Origin: Panicum virgatum
Taxonomy: Eukaryota; Streptophyta; Magnoliopsida; Poales; Poaceae
Direction: 5' to 3'
Assembly (NCBI RefSeq): GCF_016808335.1
Contig: NC_053150.1
Span: 49,532,119-49,596,118 of the forward strand
Length of the DNA stretch: 64,000 bases
In this document: in pieces, positions 59,236 to 64,000 of the stretch
How positions within the stretch are numbered: position 1 is the first letter of the stretch
How the letters are laid out: every line of letters starts with the position of its first letter
Program-made: the position numbers and the translations under genes
The notes under the pieces: model-generated
What the model was told of the DNA's origin: nothing
Databases searched by the model: none
What the model saw: only the letters and a program-made list of their open reading frames with translations

Positions 59236-62200
59236 TCAATCATTTCCTTGCAGAGGATGTGAGAGACGCCAATTAAGATGTGTACGCCCACTTATATTAT
59301 GGTATAAAACCTGTCCAAATAATAAACAAGAGGACTAGCTAAACATAAAGACAAGGCAATGAACCATGGTACTGCCCAAAGCCATAAAGGAAATAATTTA
59401 ACATACATCGGTCACAATCATTCCCTCTTCAGGGAGCACACAGTCAGCTACGTGCATCAAGGCGAAAACTCATACACAAGTTACGATGAATAGAAATATA
59501 GCGATAGAATGTTCAAACCATGCTCAATTCATGTAAATACTACCAAAGTTATTTTACTTTTATAATTGTTCCTATTCAGTATACCATATCAAGAATATGA
59601 TTGTATTGCTTTTCTATTGATTTTTATTGTTGTAAAAATGACAAAAGAATCCAATAAGTACTCTTCCTATGCAACATAAAGCAACATAAGAAACTAAAAG
59701 GCCAAATAAGCAACTCACAACTTTCTGATCACTTCCTCCTGTGGAGATGTATTCGTCATTAGGGGCAACAGCAACCTGGAATTTATTTCATGAAAAAATT
59801 AATGCATCAAAAGGCTTAAGGTAAAGGACCCACAGAGTAGAATATTACAATAAAGGCTCACCGCATTAGCACATCGAGTATGAGTGACAATATGTCTGAC
59901 GCAAGGTTGACCTAGAGTAACATCCCACATTCCAACACTACAGGCAGAGTAGACTACTAGTTACACATTTTTGCAACTTAAAGACAGATTGATGAATGAC
60001 AGCATATGTATCTCATTGTGTTAATTACTCACCTGCCATCTCCACTTACAGTAACAAGTACAGGTTCACCGTGCAGCCACTGTGTGGCATTTACCCCCTG
60101 ATCACCCTCGTCAACATGACTGGAACAGAGAATCTACTCAAAGTCTATACAAAGTTGGGAAACAAAACAAACATGAAAAGCTAATGCCTAAATGATACCA
60201 TGGAAGATAACGAACATAGAGTACTATTTAATATTTACAGCCTTAATCTGCCAATCCTATGATATTCGAGGATTCAAGTTAAGCAGGATATGTCTATCAC
60301 TGTATGAACAGAGGTTATCTTGTGGGTAAGCAACAACAAAGTCTTTTAGTCACGAGCAGGGTATTAGCAAGGGTTGTCTCGTGGCAACTGGCAAAACAAC
60401 ATAGTTACTCCCAAGCAGGGTGGGGTAGGATAGAGATGAAACCCAACAAAGCCACCAAGAAAGAGGGTAGAAAAGTAAAAGTTACTCCCTCTGTTTTAAT
60501 TTACATGTATTAGGTTTGTCCTAAGTCAAATTTAACCAAGTTTGACCAAATTTATAAGAAAAAAATTAATAACATTTACAATACCAAATTTGTCATTGAA
60601 TCCACCATGAAATATATGTTGATAGTGCATATGCTCGGTAGTATAGTTGTTGCTATATTTTTTTCTATAGACTTGGTCAAAATTAGCTAAGTTTGACTTA
60701 GGGCAAACCTAATATGACATGTAAATAAAAACAGAGGGAGTATTAGTAATAGTAAAAGTAGCAATAGTGATCATAGTAAAAGGAGACATGCGCATCCAAC
60801 CTTTCTAAACTTTGTCTAGTGATATTTTTTTTGAATATTTAGGTTTGACATGTAAAAACAATATGAAAAGATTTGTATTGAGAAGTACTTCCATAATATT
60901 ACAAGTACATTAGATTTTATAAAAACATGACATAATTGAAGTACAACTTGAACACAGGAATGAGGAACAACTAACATAATGGAACATCATCAGCCTACAT
61001 CATAATGCGGTAGTAAATATTTCTTGTATTTTCATAATTTTGCAACTTCAGAAATGACTAGCATAGCATGAAGTTCTTCCTAAAAGGAGAAGTTTGAATG
61101 CACAAGTATAAAACTCTGCCTTATGTTTTCTACTTGTGAAGATTATACTTCAGTAGACTAATAAAACAAATGACAACCATCTATGTCAGATAACTAGAAA
61201 CAGCACATCAATCCATTGGAAAACTAAATTTCAATTTATAACATAAATGACTTACACTAGGTTGACCACTAAAGTTCATAAAGTGACACCGAAGTTTCAG
61301 GCATTGAACTAATTAATAGATGCAATATTGATTAGTGACACATTTACATTACCCTGGCAGTTGACTAGTATATTCTGCAGTAGGCATCTGATTTCCATGG
61401 CTCAAGCAATGTAAAGGCCGAAAAAACCGCATGTCTCTGCTTTGCGAAACGTCCTTGCTTTGATTAATTGGGACTAGTCTTGTATCCCAAACCAAAGTAT
61501 TATTTGATGTGCTAGAAGCAGAAAAATAGGTGCCGCAGTTGCTAAATGAAACAGATGTAACCTGTCGAGAAACAACATATCTACTATCAGTTCTCAGAGA
61601 ACGGATATGTTAGTAACTAAGAGGTAATACAAAAAGTTTCACTATCAGAAAGTGCATGCAAGCCTCATACTTAGATGGGAATCAACACAAAGAATCACAT
61701 AACAATATCAATTGAAACTACAGCCCTTAATCCCAACATCTATGGAAAAACAATACCTCACAACCAGTTCCCACTGACAAATGGTTAATTGCAGAACAAG
61801 TACGGACGTCAAATAAGCCGATAGTCCCATCACCAGAACCTGCATATTGGAGGGAACAATAACTATAAAGTCTTTACTGCAGCTGCAATTGCAAAGGATT
61901 CCATGCAACAGGAAGGGTAAATAACCTGTAATGATAGTGTTCCCAGCAGGGTTGGCTTTAAGGGAAGTAATATACTGTGAAAGAGATATGTTAGTGCTCT
62001 GTTGACCTCTAAAAGTCTCACATAGAAACAAATGGAAAAGGTACATACAGAATCACTTGCAGAGAAAGATAAGTATGACTCTGGAGAATCAATATCCCAT
62101 AATTGTACCACAGCTGAGCCACCATAATCACAGTCACTTCCGCATGCCAGATGATTTTCACTATAGAACTCCATTGTATCAACTGAAGGATAGACCATAT

Positions 62201-64000
62201 CCTGGGACCTACATTAAGACGGATTCACAGGGTATGGGGATGGTTTAAGAATATTGGGATTTTGCAGGCTTACGTGGCGATACAAAATAGATGTCAACCA
62301 GGCACTGATAAGCTTGCACCGTATATCATACAAATCAACAGATTGCATAGTTGACAGAGTTTTAAACATAGACTGACAAAACAAATGGGTCACAATAGGA
62401 TGATAGGTGACACTTTCATCAGAATAGTAAATAACTGTAGAAGTAATATGAAAAAATATATCTTAAGCATGATAAGCCATCATTGAATTCATTTCTATTA
62501 GTTTTTTACCAGCTTCATCACTTCAACAAGAGGAAAAAATATCACAAAGATGGCATTTCCATTTCCATTTATCCTCTCTAGAAGCTCAGGCCACATAAAG
62601 CATTCATCTTTAGTCCTTACTTTAGAAAGCTTTTCACTTTCTAATTATCTCTGTCTTGAAGGGAAAAGGTTGCAAAACGGAACCTTAAGTTTCCACTTTC
62701 TACACAACCATATCAACATAACAAGTGAATGAGCATTTTTTTTTCAGCATTTCTTAGAAAATCATAACATTTTTCTAAAGATAATATAATTTTATTGATA
62801 TTCGCAGTCAAAGTGACACACTGGAGACCGTGTCAATGCACTAAAGACTTATATTTGTGACCGGAGGAAGTACACAATTATATGAAGATGCACATAGCAC
62901 ACCAAAATATTAGACATGTAAGGTCTAGATTGCATGATGCAGTCCATTTTTTTATTGCATAAGAAAAAACTAAACACCGTTGTAACAATAGGATTTCAGT
63001 TTAAAAAATGAGGGGGAGGTTCAATATTTCACTATAATGCATTAGCTTAAAAACAAAAGCGGGATGGAAAAGGAAATATTTGTGTTACCTCAAGTTCGAA
63101 TTCAGATCAGAAGCAAGTTCACCTCTTAAAGCATTCCATAGTAGAAGCTTCCCATCACCTTTTGCCCCGCTAGTGACAACAAGACCTGTAAATGAACACT
63201 ATGTTGCGATCAAAATAACAAAGAAAAATGAAGTAAAAATAGAGGTAATATATTATTGATTTAAGAGAAGTTGAAGACTACAGAAATGTACAAACCGATA
63301 GAGTCAACACAGTTACAATATAAAAAAAGTAATAAATGGATGAATAAAAAAAATATTCACTGGCCATCCACTGTAATGATGTGTCAAAACACAGAAAGTG
63401 ATCCCCATTATCAGCAATTAGTATATCCTAAACTTCTATAGAGGTTCCGCACGTCATCCAACAAAATCACTATTCTAACGAGCGACAAGCACAAAAACAG
63501 AAATGATCATGAGGTTGTTGTCTATTCTTTCCACTGGAAAATCTGCCTTCTTCAGCATCAATTGTCTAAGAAAACTACTAGCATAGCAAGAAAAAAAGGA
63601 AAGCTTGGAGCTCAAAAAAGGTTAAAAAAAAGGCATCTATAAATGCAACAGATGTAGGAATTTGTTGGGCATAAAGAGATAAGGTCAATGGAGAGCACAC
63701 GTACAGGATTGCCATTTATTCACTGCCATAGCATTAATTTTTTGAGTATGCCCCACCGAATTTCGGTCATCACCACCCAGCGTATAGAGGCAAGACCCTG
63801 TGATGCAGTCCCATACCTATCCTCCATTTACAGGAACAGAAGCAACAAAAAGTGTTATTTCTCACAATAATTGCAATAATTGGCATGGAACAAAATCTAA
63901 CTACCTTCAATAAATTAGAAGCACAAGATACGATACTTGCTCCTTTGACTGCAAATGCGACAGACTGAACCTGAGAACAAGTAGAACCAAGTAACAATAC
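59236..64000 (-). CDS. WD40-repeat protein, 3' part (5' end beyond the window)
   Basis: WD40 repeats form a beta-propeller scaffold for protein partners. Minus-strand exons: 63905-63970, 63705-63816, 63089-63185, 62049-62208, 61926-61974, 61757-61839, 61353-61561, 60033-60119, 59862-59937 and 59719-59775, all linked by phase-matched GT/AG introns. Blade signatures include VWDCITGSCLYTLGG, KLLLWNALRGELASDL, VVQLWDIDSPESY, GSGDGTIGLFDVRT, NTLVWDTRLVP, GDGSVGMWDVTLGQP and YISTGGSDQKV. The last exon is uncertain; a segment ending WRLSHPLQGND with a stop at 59236-59238 looks like the C-terminus, but the linking exon was not found. The upstream exons lie past 64000. I cannot assign a specific orthologue. 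The gene is convergent with MAP65, about 290 bp apart. Confidence 0.85.
60483..60742. repeat. Stowaway-type MITE (intron of the WD40 gene)
   Basis: The left end tactccctctgttttaattt pairs with the right end aaataaaaacagagggagta. Internal aggtttgtcctaagtcaaat pairs with gtttgacttagggcaaacct, a second, stronger inverted repeat. TA borders both sides. Confidence 0.85.

Overview
The window is nuclear DNA from a flowering plant, almost certainly a grass (Poaceae), and a panicoid-type grass is a reasonable guess. The evidence is intron-rich plant genes with GC-rich first exons, and dense Stowaway, Tourist-like, hAT, Mutator and Helitron elements and LTR retrotransposons. No bacterial, CRISPR or operon-like organisation is present.

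Genes. From left to right I can support: peroxisomal sulfite oxidase (+, 1700-4494, 12 exons, ends in SKL); a 226-residue protein of unknown function (-, 5351-6558, convergent with sulfite oxidase); a secreted PAP27-type purple acid phosphatase (+, 7503-11729, 8 exons); an NADPH-dependent 2-alkenal (double-bond) reductase (-, 21773-23603, 5 exons); a small frame-shifted gene of unknown function (-, 45824-46218); a MAP65/PRC1/Ase1 microtubule bundler (+, 54155-58945, 11 exons); and the 3' part of a WD40-repeat gene (-, about 59236 to beyond 64000) convergent with MAP65. I reconstructed exon boundaries by following conserved protein sequence and GT/AG splice sites; the exon lengths sum to whole codons for the five intact models.

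Mobile DNA. The block 12-21.7 kb holds a retrotransposon-derived gene fragment, a 112-bp minisatellite, a gypsy-like LTR region and a 4.86-kb Mutator-like element (16317-21176). That element has 194-bp terminal inverted repeats, a 9-bp target duplication, a MURA-type transposase gene carrying two frameshifts, and a convergent second gene for a GRF-type zinc-finger/coiled-coil protein. The block 24-53 kb is a graveyard of nested elements: Helitron ends, three hAT-type elements with 8-bp duplications, three solo LTRs with readable or near-perfect 5-bp duplications, the 3' end of a copia/Sire-like retrotransposon with a Gln/Pro-rich ORF, a LINE-like fragment split by a solo LTR, a RED/SMU2 splicing-factor pseudogene and a scrap of plastid 16S rDNA.

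The genes do not form a pathway; they are independent single-copy-type loci separated by repeats. The most unusual item is the two-gene Mutator-like element, whose second gene looks like a functional analogue of mudrB but carries a different domain.
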